The notes under the pieces: generated by a model
Databases searched by the model: none
Told to the model about the DNA's origin: nothing
The model's input: the letters and a program-made list of their open reading frames with translations, nothing else
Shown: positions 11,384-20,655 of the stretch, piece by piece
How positions within the stretch are numbered: position 1 is the stretch's first letter
Layout: each line of letters begins with the position of its first letter
Program-made: the position numbers and the translations under genes
NCBI GenBank assembly: GCA_027046965.1
Contig: JALTWR010000026.1
Coordinates: 1 to 35,935, forward strand
Length of the DNA: 35,935 nucleotides
Direction: 5' to 3'
Source: Candidatus Altimarinota bacterium
GTDB lineage: Bacteria; Patescibacteriota; Gracilibacteria; Absconditabacterales; Absconditicoccaceae

Positions 11384-13070
11384 TGAAATAGCAATTTATC
11401 AAAACTTTTGCCCAAATTGCTGAGGAAACATCTCCAATGAAAGACTAGAAAAAGGCCTTCCTTGCAAAACTTGTCTTCCAGTAATTCCCAATAAGACTTT
11501 AAATCTCAAAGATTTAGTATCACTACTTCCTCCTGGTAGATTACAAAAAGTTTTAGAGCTAGAAACTAAACTAAACCAACGAATTGAATATTTTAAGGCT
11601 ATATCGGGAAAAAATCCCCGAACTTTACAACAGCTACGAACCCAAAGAGTCCTAAAAAAGCAAAGTTTTTCAATAATAGCACCCACAGGGATCTGAAAAA
11701 CAACCCGAGGCGTACTAACAAGTAGCTATATTACAGATCAAATTAAAGCATGAAAAGCTATTATCATAGTTCCTACTAATTTGCTAGTAAATCAAATTTT
11801 AAACAAATTTAAGTTATATGGGTTAGAGGAGTGAGTTTTGTTTTATACAACTTCCTTATCCACTAAAACCAAAGAAAAAACTAAAAAACAAATACAAGAT
11901 GGAGATTTTAAAATCCTCATAATAACATCAATTTTTTTATCACGTAATTTTGAGATAGTCAAAAAATGAGCTTTTGATCTAAGGTTTTTGTTTGTAGATG
12001 ATGTGGATTCTGTTCTTAAAAACTGAAAAATCATAGAATACATTGTTAAACTTGCATGATTTGATGATGAAGACATTCAAAAAGTATGGAGGCTTCTATC
12101 ACTGATAAAAAAATCTGATCCTAAATCGGCAAGTTTAGCTAATAAGCTTTACAACTATTTTCAAGTTAAAAAGGAAAAATCGAGTGTATCTGTAGTGACA
12201 TCTTCAGCCTCTGCTAGACCAAAGGGAAGAAGATTATCTCTTTTGAAGTATTTGTTGGGATTTGAAATTTGAATCACTAAGACAAATCTAAGAAATGTAG
12301 AAGATCTGTATATCAGCCAACCCTCATGAGATAAAATTATAAACAATTTACAGCTTCTACTAAAGTTAATAGGATTTTTTGAAAATGGAATATTGCTTTT
12401 TTTACCCTCAGACCTTTCAGACAGGCTATTGGAAATTGAAAACTTTCTAAATTCTCAAAGTATAAAAGCAGTCCCTTATAATCAATTGAATACTCAAGTT
12501 ATCCAGGGATTTATCCACAAAGAAATTAAAGTCTTAATAGGCATAGCCTCTTATAAAAATCCATTAGCCAGAGGATTGGATATCCCTCAACAAGCTAAGT
12601 ACGCAATATTTTGGTGAGTCCCTAAACTTATATTTAAACTAGGAGAAAACTTATCTCCTCCTGCCGCTTTAGGCATTATCATGTCTTTAAACAATATTTT
12701 AACTCAAGATCTTAAAAAGCAGTTAAATCGAGAATCATTTTTTATAAAATCTATCAAAATATTAAAAAAGCAATTTGAGGTCTCACAAGATATACAAAAT
12801 TTTATTCAAACTATACTATCCAATCCTAAGGTAAAAAATTTACTCAAACAATCCCCACAAGTAAGTTTTGATGGTCAAAAATTTATAATAGGGGACATCA
12901 GCTGATATATCCAGGCTAGCTGAAGAGTTTCAAGACTTTATCCTTGAGGTTTAACTAAATGAGTAGCTATAATGGCAATAGATAATTCCAAAGCATTTAA
13001 TTCTTTGCAAAAAAAAGCTGCCCTGTGGTATGATATAGAATTTAAACCCCTTGACTTATCTTCTTTGTAA
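11373..13070 (+). CDS. rgyA: Reverse gyrase, helicase-like subunit (split gene, part A)
   Basis: 565 residues (two in-frame ATGs, 11373 and 11376; the first is used). This is the N-terminal half of reverse gyrase, the enzyme that introduces positive supercoils using ATP. Seen: the N-terminal zinc finger Cys13-x2-Cys16...Cys31-x2-Cys34, the Walker A motif APTGIGKTT (103-111, with Gly108 encoded by TGA), and the reverse-gyrase-type motif II VDDVDS (Asp209, Asp210, Asp212). A second RecA-like domain includes LFLPSDLSDR, IGIASYKNPLARGLDIP and QASGRVSRLYPGG, the motif VI region. The frame ends cleanly at TAA where the TOPRIM domain would begin in fused enzymes. Its partner subunit is encoded at 13666-15534. 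The symbol is descriptive. Confidence 0.92.
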
Positions 13071-13108
13071 AATATAAATTAATCAAAATTATATCTTCAT
13101 AGGTACAA

Positions 13109-13693
13109 ATGAAAAATTCAAAAATAGCTTTAATAATTATATTAGCCATATTATTAATAGTGTTGGTCATAGCAGGTTATAAAATAAAACCGCAAAACAA
13201 TAAAGATAATAATTTAATTTCTAATAAACCTACTCAAATGAACCTAGTAATAACTTCACCCTATTTCAAAGACTGAGAAAGAATTCCTCCTCAATTTACA
13301 TGCGATGGAGCAGATGTCTTTCCAGATTTGGCTATAAAAAACTTACCAGCTGAGACCAAAGCCTTAGCTATAAGCGTAGAAGACCCTGATGCACCTTTTA
13401 AAACATTTATTCACCTTGTATCAATCATTCCATTTGCTACAAATCAAATAACTCAACAAACCCTAGATCAAAGTATTTTAGGATTAAATGATTTTTGAAC
13501 TCTGGGCCGAAGAGGTCCTTGTCCCCCTCCAGGAGACAAACCACATCGCTATTTTTTTAAAGTATGGGCTTTGGGCAATATCCCTATGCTTCAATCTGGT
13601 TTTGATTATGAACAATTTGTATCTACCATTAATTCATCTGAAATTTTAAACCAAGGCCAACTAATATGAACATACAGCAGGACCAACAAGTAA
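13109..13693 (+). CDS. PEBP/YbhB-family protein with N-terminal membrane anchor
   Basis: 194 residues. A hydrophobic helix at about residues 5-25 anchors or exports the protein. The rest is a phosphatidylethanolamine-binding-protein (RKIP/YbhB) domain: PPQFTCDGADVFPDL, AISVEDPDAP, then GRRGPCPPPGDKPHRYFFKVWAL. The conserved DPDAP and HRY-F elements form the ligand pocket in this family. The role in bacteria is poorly known. It lies between the two reverse gyrase subunit genes, 38 nt after the first and overlapping the second by 28 nt. It must therefore be co-transcribed with them. Confidence 0.88.
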
Positions 13694-15534
13694 TTTGAAT
13701 TAAAGATCTTCTATCATTGAAAAAAGAAATAAGCAAAGAAAGAGAACAGGTAAAAAAAATATTAGAAAGTTCTCAAAATAGTAATTCTCCTATCAATATG
13801 TCTACTGCACTAATGATAGTTGAATCACCTACAAAAGCTAAAACTATTGCTTCATTTTTTTGAAAACCCACCAAAAGATTACTAAAAACTACACTAGTTT
13901 ATGAAGTAATCATTGGAGATAAAATTTTAACCATAGGAGCTTCACTAGGACATATTGTAGAATTACCAACTCAAGTTTATCTACGATGAATAAAGATCAA
14001 AAACAACATCTTTTTGCCCTACTATCAATCAATTAAATTATGTAAAACCCCTTTAGAGACCATTAATTTTGTAGACAATCCTCCTCATCAAAGGTGTCAA
14101 AATATTTTGGACAAAAAAGATCTAGTAGAAGATTTTCAATCTTTAGCCAATGAAGTAGATGAGGTATACCTAGCCTCTGATCCAGATACTGAATGAGAAA
14201 AAATAGCATTTGATTTTTACAATCTTTTGAAACCATTTAACCAAAACATTTATAGAATTGAATATCATCAAGTTACTAAAAATGCCATCATTGAAGCTAT
14301 AAACAACAAAAGAGAAATTGACTATAATCGAGTAAAAGCCCAAATAGTTAGAAGGCTGGCTGATAGGTTGGTAGGCTTTGCTTTGTCCCTCAAATTGCAA
14401 TATAAGTTTAAATCTCCTAATTATTCAGCCTGAAGAGTCCAAACTCCAGTACTTTGATGGATTATCCAAAGAGATCAACAAACAAAACAAAAGATAATGG
14501 AGATAAAGTTAAAGATTAGTTCACCCCCAATTGTATTAAAAGAAGAGGATATAACATTATATTCTCAATTACAGCAAATACATTATGTAAATATTAATAA
14601 GATATCTTCCACTATACAAGATATTAATCCGTATCCACCTTTTACTACAGATAGTCTGATATCTACTGCTTCTGAAAAACTCGGATTAACCCCCGAAGAA
14701 ATAATGAATTTAGCCCAATCTTTGTTTGAAAAATGAGTAATAACCTATCATAGGACTGATTCAACTCATATTTCTTCTACAGGAATAAACATAGCTAAAG
14801 AATATTTAAAATCTTTAAATCTAGAAGATTTATTTGTTCCAAGAAGCCGATGACCTCAATCAACCCATGAATGAATAAGGCCTACAAGGCCTATGGATAA
14901 AAATATGCTTGTAGAACGAGCGTCTATATCCAATGCAACCTTCTTTCCTCAGGAGTTGCAACTTTATGAAATGATTTTCAATAGATTCATTGCTTCTCAA
15001 GTAAAAGAGGATAGTGCAAATATTGATACATTTAATATTGGCTTGCTTTCTAAAGAAAAAGAGAGAATTCGTGAATATGAAATCTCTTTGGCAACTAAAA
15101 TTTTAAAAAATACTTGGACTAAATTTTGGCCTTATCCAGTCTATAATATCCAAGATGGAATCTATAAATTTAAGGGAGGTGTTAGCCTAGTTCCTAAAAT
15201 CTTTCACTATAGTTTTTCAGAAATAATCAAACAAATGAAACAAAAATGACTCGGTAGACCATCAACTTATGCTACCATAATACATACACTATTAAAAAGA
15301 AAATATGCTATTCGCATTTTACAAAAGTATATCAAACATACTTCAAAAGGGGAAAAAGTTTATACTTACTTACAAAATCTCTATCCGGATCTAATTAGTG
15401 AAGAGTTTACTAGAGATTTAGAACAAAAAATGGATCAAGTAGAAAAAGGCACAAACCATCATGAAATACTGCTAAAGTTGTACAAGCACCTTGTTAGTTT
15501 AAACCTAATTCCCCCCAAATGAACCACAAAATAA
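13666..15534 (+). CDS. rgyB: Reverse gyrase, topoisomerase IA subunit (split gene, part B)
   Basis: 622 residues. The C-terminal half of reverse gyrase. About 45 residues of charged helix precede the TOPRIM domain [21 protein letters not shown] with Glu53; the acidic triad DPDTEGEK follows (Asp172, Asp174). The typical SAGRVQTPVLGWI segment and the catalytic tyrosine Tyr361 in [12 protein letters not shown] are intact. GPQSTHEGIRPTRP and [21 protein letters not shown] are standard topo IA/reverse gyrase blocks. No zinc finger is seen in the TOPRIM region. With part A the total is 1187 residues, the size of a fused reverse gyrase. A lone topo I is unlikely given the reverse-gyrase-type YHRTDST motif and the neighbouring helicase subunit. 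Confidence 0.92.
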
Positions 15535-15740
15535 TTATAACCATAGGTCTTGTACTAATCTTAGCCGGAATTTTCTTTATTTTACTGGGGTTTTTAGGAT
15601 TAAAACTAGGTAGACTTCCATGAGATATCTTGATTAAAAAAGAAAATTTAGAGATATACATTCCTATCACATCTTCAATTTTAATTTCTTTGATTTTAAC
15701 TTTAGCAGTTAATCTATTTTTTTATTTCACCAGCAAATAA
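15519..15740 (+). CDS. DUF2905 small membrane protein
   Basis: 73 residues with two transmembrane helices (about 4-25 and 48-70). The connecting loop GLKLGRLPGDILIKKENLEIYIP is the DUF2905 signature. Function unknown. The start overlaps the reverse gyrase topoisomerase gene by 16 nt, and the 3' end overlaps the convergent glycosidase gene by 27 nt. Confidence 0.85.
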
Positions 15741-17681
15741 GGAGGTATCCTTCAATATTCATTCAAGATACAATGATTGAATCTTATCCAGCAAGTATGG
15801 CTCAAGGCTTAAGTTTGAAATACTTCAATCTTCATTTTGCCATTTTTCATACCAAAAAGATATTGCTTTGAGATTTAGTACTCAACTATAAGTACCAACA
15901 GCTTGAAAAAAATCTTTATACCAGCTTTTGGTTACCTCTGTTCACAAATTTGCATTTATGCCAAACTCCAAGACCGCCAAAGGCTTAACTTTTGCAAACT
16001 TCTTAAGGATAGGTAAATAATCTTTTAAAATCCTACTAGGCAAATGGAAGTTATCACCTTGATACAAAGGACCATACAAACTAAACCCAACTCGATCTAT
16101 ATATTCATCTCCTGGGTAATACGCCAAAGGATTATTCCAAGACTCATTAGGATAAGAAGGAAGATTAAAATGATAAAACCATGTTACGTTTTCAACTTGT
16201 TGTTGTCTAAATATATCAATTATATGTCTATAAGCTTGCTTAAAAAGATTAGGACGCTGGCTCCAAGGGAACCAGTTACCATTTGTCTCTGGTGCAAAAT
16301 CAATTAAGATAGGCTCTCAATAAGATTTAATATCTTGAGCTAGCTTAACTATTTGAGAATCATATTTCCCTCTAGCAATATTGACCAACGAATATTTGTA
16401 TTTATTAACATTCAAATCCAAAGTAGGCATCAATCTTAAAAATGGTATTTCTCAAAATTTAGTAATTGTATCCACATCCTTAAGAGGAAACTTTATTCAT
16501 TGCTGATCAAACACCAACGAAAAATAAGCCCATGTAGGCCTAAAATCTATTATGTGCTGGAAGTTAGTTAGACGCTCTTTGGAAACAAGATTTTCTTGAT
16601 TACCAAAAAACTGGAATGCTCCAAAATAAAATCAGTCACTAGGAGGTTGTAGTTTTAGGTGCTCTAGATTGTATGCCCATTGATCCAGTTTAACTATTAG
16701 ATAGTCTAATATCCACTTTTGTAGGCTACCTTTGGTATAATGATTTTTTAATTTGTTTGCATAATGCCTTAGCCTGCCAGCAAGCCAATAAGAAGATTTT
16801 TTAGATAGCTGATGAGTAATGTAATTAGCAAGAATCTTATTAATTTTAGATTTCACGTGTATATATTTTGTTGCTTTTTTGTTTGGACAACGCACTGACC
16901 ATTGATCCAAATCTAAATTTTTAAGTAATCATACATATCACCATTTTTCAAGTTGAGGACAAATGGTTTGCTTAAAATATGAAACAGAAACCTCTGGCAT
17001 ATATTCTACGGCAAATACAGGTTTGTTTTGAACAACATAATCCTTAAATTTGTGGGCCCAACCTTGTTTTCGACCATCTTCTATCAAAGCTCCATCAAAT
17101 TCTTTGCTCAATGAATTTATTAGTTCAGGGGCATTTTTTTGCAAGACTCGTAAATCTCTACTATGAGCTTCATCTAATAGTCGGTTAAGATAAGCTATCA
17201 TATCTTCCTGGCTTATATCAAAACCTACTGTATTAGGATCATCATATATATCAATGTTATCAAATTCTATAGCATCAAATCACTTTTGTTTTGCCACATT
17301 TAGCCTCCAAACCATCCTATCTTTGAATCTATGATATTGCCCTATATCCAAAAATCTCTCATCTTCCCAGCCAGGATAAATCTTGCCAATTACATCTTTG
17401 GGGAATAGATTGATATCTTCCCTATAATCTTCTATAGCTCAAACATTTATATAACCCACAACTATCTTTCAATGATTTTTAAGATATCTAATATAGTTTT
17501 CAGGAGCATCTATTACATCAACTTCCACGACGCTAGCATCGGGAATGAAGTTATCTAAATTATCTACTCCAAGCAGCCGTTCAAAAGAGTCTATATCTCT
17601 AGCATCCCACAAAATTTCAGCTTTTGTAAAAGAAAATCAAACTAGAGATAAAAAACCAATAATGATTATCCTCCAAAACAT
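15714..17681 (-). CDS. Secreted two-domain glycosidase, GH114-like plus GH26-like
   Basis: 655 residues, ending at TAG. A signal peptide is likely (MFWRIIIIGFLSLVGFSFTKA). Residues about 22-260 resemble GH114/TM1410 endo-alpha-1,4-polygalactosaminidases: VVEVDVIDAPENY, GKIVVGYINVGAIEDYR, FLDIGQYH, then GFDAIEFDNIDIY with the acidic catalytic-site residues. Residues about 350-650 resemble GH26 beta-mannanases: FYFGAFQFFGNQE, FLRLMPTLD, then ILIDFAPETNGNWFPW with the acid/base Glu near residue 465, and AVLEFGINANLG with the nucleophile-type Glu near 573. A 90-residue linker region lies between. It may trim or degrade amino-sugar and mannan-type polymers outside the cell, of host or own origin; this is inference. 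Its convergent end overlaps DUF2905. Confidence 0.75.
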
Positions 17682-17684
17682 CTT

Positions 17685-17712
17685 TTGAAATTAATTGATA
17701 AAAAACTATGAT
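17685..17712 (+). promoter_or_regulatory. Promoter for the excalibur-domain gene
   Basis: TTGAAA (17685-17690), 16-nt spacer, TATGAT (17707-17712), 41 nt before the start codon at 17754. Same form as the other TTGAAA-N16 promoters of the window. Confidence 0.5.
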
Positions 17713-17753
17713 AATTTTAACTATATTTTTAAATATTTAAAACCTATTTTAAA

Positions 17754-18233
17754 ATGTCATCTAAAAAAAGGAGCTGGTTTCACAATTGCAGAATCTCCAA
17801 AAATTGCAGACTTACTGTAATCTGAATTTTAATTTTAATTGTTCTTTTTTTGCTATGGTCTGGAAGCAAGTTCAAGGCCTTGCTAATAGGCTTATTAATC
17901 GTGCTAGCTTGAGCGTTTTGACTAGAACTGTACAACTATGATATCGATTTGGGAAGGCTTATCCAAACAGGGTCTTTAAGTTGATCAAGAGTTGAAACAG
18001 TTAAAGTATGAGGCAAAAGCATAAGACTGATAGGAGAATGCGTAACAGACAATCTAAACTGTTCTGATTTTAACACACAAGAAGAAGCCCAGGCTATGTA
18101 TCAAAAATGTTTGGAACAAATCAAAGCAGAAAACCCAGATATTACTGATCCACATGCTTTAGATGTATACGGCCTAGATAGGGATCATGATGGTATTGTT
18201 TGTGAACATTTACCAAAAGCAGCTGCTTACTAG
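17754..18233 (+). CDS. Membrane-anchored excalibur calcium-binding-domain protein
   Basis: 159 residues, ending at TAG. A basic N terminus is followed by one long or two short hydrophobic segments (about 21-58). The C-terminal 60 residues form an excalibur domain: NCSDFNTQEEAQAMYQKC, then DVYGLDRDHDGIVCEHLP with the Asp142-x-Asp144-x-Asp146 calcium loop and two Cys. Such domains lie on the outer face of the membrane and are often found with nucleases or wall proteins; here no catalytic domain is attached. The next start codon (folB) follows its stop directly. Confidence 0.82.
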
Positions 18234-18371
18234 ATGAAAATAGTTATTAAAGACTTAACATTTGCAGCTTTAATAGGGGTATATCCTCACGAGCGTGTCC
18301 AACCCCAGCTTTTGAGAATAAATGCCCAAATTGAATATCAACGGGGGAGAGTTCAAGGCTCCGTGCACTAA
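18234..18371 (+). pseudogene. folB: Dihydroneopterin aldolase fragment (truncated)
   Basis: The first 35 residues (KIVIKDLTFAALIGVYPHERV, then LRINAQIEY) match the N terminus of FolB/dihydroneopterin aldolase, the folate-pathway enzyme of about 120 residues. After about position 18338 the frame enters unrelated, GC-richer sequence and stops at TAA after 45 residues. The catalytic Lys and the C-terminal part are absent from the window. The remaining expected length (about 250 bp) would fit exactly into the space now filled by the foreign island, so the 3' part appears replaced rather than displaced. An assembly error is possible. Confidence 0.65.
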
Positions 18372-18624
18372 GTGGGGGCTCGCAATATTGTCCCCCACAA
18401 AAGACCCTCCAGTAAAGGTGACTTTTTTCTCCTTATGGGGAGAAGAAGTGGTTACAATCCAGATCAGGCCAGAATGGAGCGAAAAGAGGCAGAAGTACAT
18501 TGCCAAGGTTCCTGTAATGTGCATTCTGCCAGATCGGATGGAATGGGAGGGAGTCATTGTTTTTGATAGTGAAAGGTTTGATGGATTCACAGTCTTTACA
18601 GTAACAACTGAAGGCAGGGAGTAA
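18322..18624 (+). CDS. Foreign-looking ORF of unknown function (possible chimera)
   Basis: 100 residues, no family recognised; beta-rich with many Trp and Val (VTFFSLWGEEVVTIQI, EWEGVIVFDSERFDGFTVF). Its base use is unlike the neighbours: about 46% GC over 18361-18600 against about 30% around it. All seven Gly codons are GGN and none is TGA. The stop is TAA followed at once by TGA, then a GC-rich terminator. These are marks of a standard-code genome. The ATG at 18322 lies in folB sequence in another frame, so the true 5' end of the inserted gene is probably missing. Either a transferred fragment or a mis-joined contig. Confidence 0.5.
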   Translation: MPKLNINGGEFKAPCTKWGLAILSPTKDPPVKVTFFSLWGEEVVTIQIRPEWSEKRQKYIAKVPVMCILPDRMEWEGVIVFDSERFDGFTVFTVTTEGRE

Positions 18625-18626
18625 TG

Positions 18627-18654
18627 AGGAGGTGGGAACCCCCACCTCCTTTTC
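18627..18654 (+). terminator. Rho-independent terminator of the foreign island
   Basis: A perfect 9-bp stem GGAGGTGGG (18628-18636) and CCCACCTCC (18641-18649) with a 4-nt loop, followed by TTTT. It is far richer in GC than any other hairpin in the window and directly follows the foreign ORF. Confidence 0.85.
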
Positions 18655-18655
18655 C

Positions 18656-19621
18656 TTATTGGCTAAAATTATTTTCAACTTTCTTTTTTAAATATTCTAC
18701 CAATGATGTAGCATAACTACCACGAGGTAGTTCAAACATCAAAAGCAAGTCCTTATTTTGCCATTTCCACTTTAAATCCTTTGGTATCACTAAAATAGGT
18801 CTACGGATACCAAATACTCCAAAATCTTTGAACTTTTCCAAAATCTCCAATCATTTACCAAAAAAATCTTTTAAAATCTGCTCTTCAAATTTCCAAGCTT
18901 GAGAACCTTCTATAGGCAATGGCAAATCTCGTCAATAAACAGGGCCTAGCACAATTCAGCTTTCATTCATTAAGTCACCTTCAAGAGGATTATCCCAATC
19001 CTTTCCAAAGTTTCTTATCCTAGCAAGCAAATATTGGTTGAACAAACGTGAACTTAAAGCTTGAACTTTAAACTGCTTTTCAAAAGAAGGTAAATTTTTG
19101 TGATAACTTCCTTCTATTAGTTTTTTTCCTATTTTCCAATTTTCACCTCAACGTCAAAATCTCTGAGTGCCAAAAAAATTCGGAAATCAATTTTTAGCAA
19201 TCAAAGCAAGTTCCTTTTCAATACCATTTTTGACAGCCCAATCTACATCCCTTAATCTCAAAAAAAACAAATTACCGGTATTTTTACCAACCTTCAAAAG
19301 CTCATCTCCCCATCAATACTTAAGTACTTGGGCAACTTCACTCAATGCTTTTAAAAACTTTGATGGTCATCATCTACGAGACAAAGTGTTTTTGTAAATA
19401 CTAATCCGTTGTCTTGTAATACCGTACTTGTCTTTTAATCAGGCAATACCTAAATGATTTCTTTGCAAATGAAGTCTTCTCATCAAATGATGCAAGATAT
19501 CCATGGTGTTTTTGTTTTTCTTTTCAAAAAACACATAAAAAACTTTACCCTTTGAACCAATAGAGTAGGGGATTTTTTCTTCTACAATGAAATCCTGTGG
19601 CTTTTGCTTAAATTTAAACAT
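18656..19621 (-). CDS. truD: tRNA pseudouridine(13) synthase
   Basis: 321 residues. Isomerises U13 of tRNA in the characterised family. The N terminus FKFKQKPQDFIVEEKIPY and the catalytic motif GLKDK (61-65, Asp64, with the Gly encoded by TGA) identify TruD. NFFGTQRFG and the C-terminal ELPRGSYATSLVEYL are further family blocks. The stop codon TAA at 18656-18658 directly abuts the terminator of the foreign island, so the last few residues could be affected if that junction is artificial. Confidence 0.93.
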
Positions 19622-19863
19622 CTAGATTATCATTTTCTCTAAATATACTATTTCAAAATCCTTTGAACTCACTATTTAACAATGAAAGAGCATATATGAT
19701 AACAAATATATTGCACCCGGATAGATCATCTAATCATAATCGCTATCTTAGCTTTTTCCCAAAGCATTATTATAATACCGGTTTATATTGATAACTTAAT
19801 TATTACGCTTTTTCTCTCAGATTTAAAGACCTATTTGAACAAAAATTTTTTTTCATTTTATCC

Positions 19864-19891
19864 TTGATTTTTAAATCAGATGGAATATTTA
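19864..19891 (+). promoter_or_regulatory. Candidate promoter for nrdG-nrdD
   Basis: TTGATT (19864-19869), 16-nt spacer, TATTTA (19886-19891). The match is moderate; spacing agrees with the other promoters. Transcription would begin about 30 nt before the nrdG start codon. Confidence 0.35.
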
Positions 19892-19912
19892 GTAGCTATA
19901 TCAATTTTTACA

Positions 19913-19926
19913 TACTATATATAGTA
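19913..19926. promoter_or_regulatory. NrdR-box-like palindrome upstream of nrdG
   Basis: A perfect 14-bp palindrome TACTATATATAGTA, three bases before the nrdG start codon. Its core CTATATATAG equals the centre of the NrdR box, the repressor site typical of ribonucleotide reductase operons. NrdR usually binds two boxes; only a weak second candidate is visible upstream. Confidence 0.45.
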
Positions 19927-19929
19927 CCA

Positions 19930-20625
19930 ATGCTAACATTTCGATGAATAGATTTTACCTACTATGATCACCCAGGTAAATATTCCGTAGTACTTTATAC
20001 TACTGGTTGTAATTTTAAATGTTTTGGATGTCACAATAGAACTTTGGCAGGATGGGATTACAAAGATGGAAAACAGCCAATAATTAACAAAAATCTTCAA
20101 GCCTCCAAAATATCTTTAAATCCCGCTGATTATCACAAACCAATTCCATGGGAAGAAATTAATATGGCTATTTCCAATGAATTTATAGATATGGTTATTT
20201 TTTGTGGGGGAGAGTTTTTGATAAATCCATTGGACAAAATCAAACAAACCATATTAAAAATAAAGCACATCAATCCTTACATACAAATAAGGATAGATAC
20301 AAATTGAAGTTTCCCTCAAAAAGTTGAAGAAATCATAAAACGAAATCTAATAGACGGCTTTGCTATAGATATTAAAGGGCCTTACCGAAACCCAAAACGG
20401 CACCCTCTAATATCTCAGATAATATGAATTCCCCTTCCTAGAGCCAAAAAAGTATTTGAAGATATTATAAAATCTCTCAAATTAGCCTCCCAACTACCTG
20501 AAAGCATCTTTAGAACAGTAAAATATCCAGTTATCAAAGACCCTAGTTATTTTGAGGAGATTGACCAACGAGTAAACAGAAATCTCAAAAAAACTTACCA
20601 ACAAAACCAATTTGTAGTAGTCTAA
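19930..20625 (+). CDS. nrdG: Anaerobic ribonucleoside-triphosphate reductase activating protein
   Basis: 231 residues. A radical SAM enzyme that installs the glycyl radical on NrdD. The cluster motif is Cys27-x3-Cys31-x2-Cys34 in TTGCNFKCFGCHN, preceded by DHPGKYS as in the archaeal-type NrdG/pyruvate-formate-lyase-activase-like branch. VIFCGGEFL (GGE motif) and IRIDTNGS follow. It is longer than the 150-residue E. coli NrdG and belongs to the longer radical SAM branch. nrdD begins 30 nt downstream, so the pair is a two-gene operon. Confidence 0.9.
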
Positions 20626-20655
20626 CAATTTTTAAATAATTAAATATATGCCAAA

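Larger units (their letters stand above)
19622..19929. other. Divergent intergenic region, no gene seen
   Basis: About 308 bp between truD (minus) and nrdG (plus). With TGA read as Gly, no open frame longer than about 32 codons was found, and no tRNA cloverleaf. It holds a 16-bp palindrome TTCAAA-ATCC-TTTGAA at about 19652-19667 near truD, a candidate nrdG promoter and the NrdR-like palindrome described separately. Confidence 0.6.

Noticed and set aside
18372-18566. Alternative 64-codon frame inside the foreign island
   Set aside because: Composition is poor (many Arg/Ser/Gly, no hydrophobic pattern); the overlapping 18322-18624 frame reads better and ends at the terminator.
19622-19929. Possible tRNA gene in the truD-nrdG gap
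   Set aside because: No cloverleaf, T-loop or acceptor pairing could be built; the sequence is AT-rich with palindromes only.
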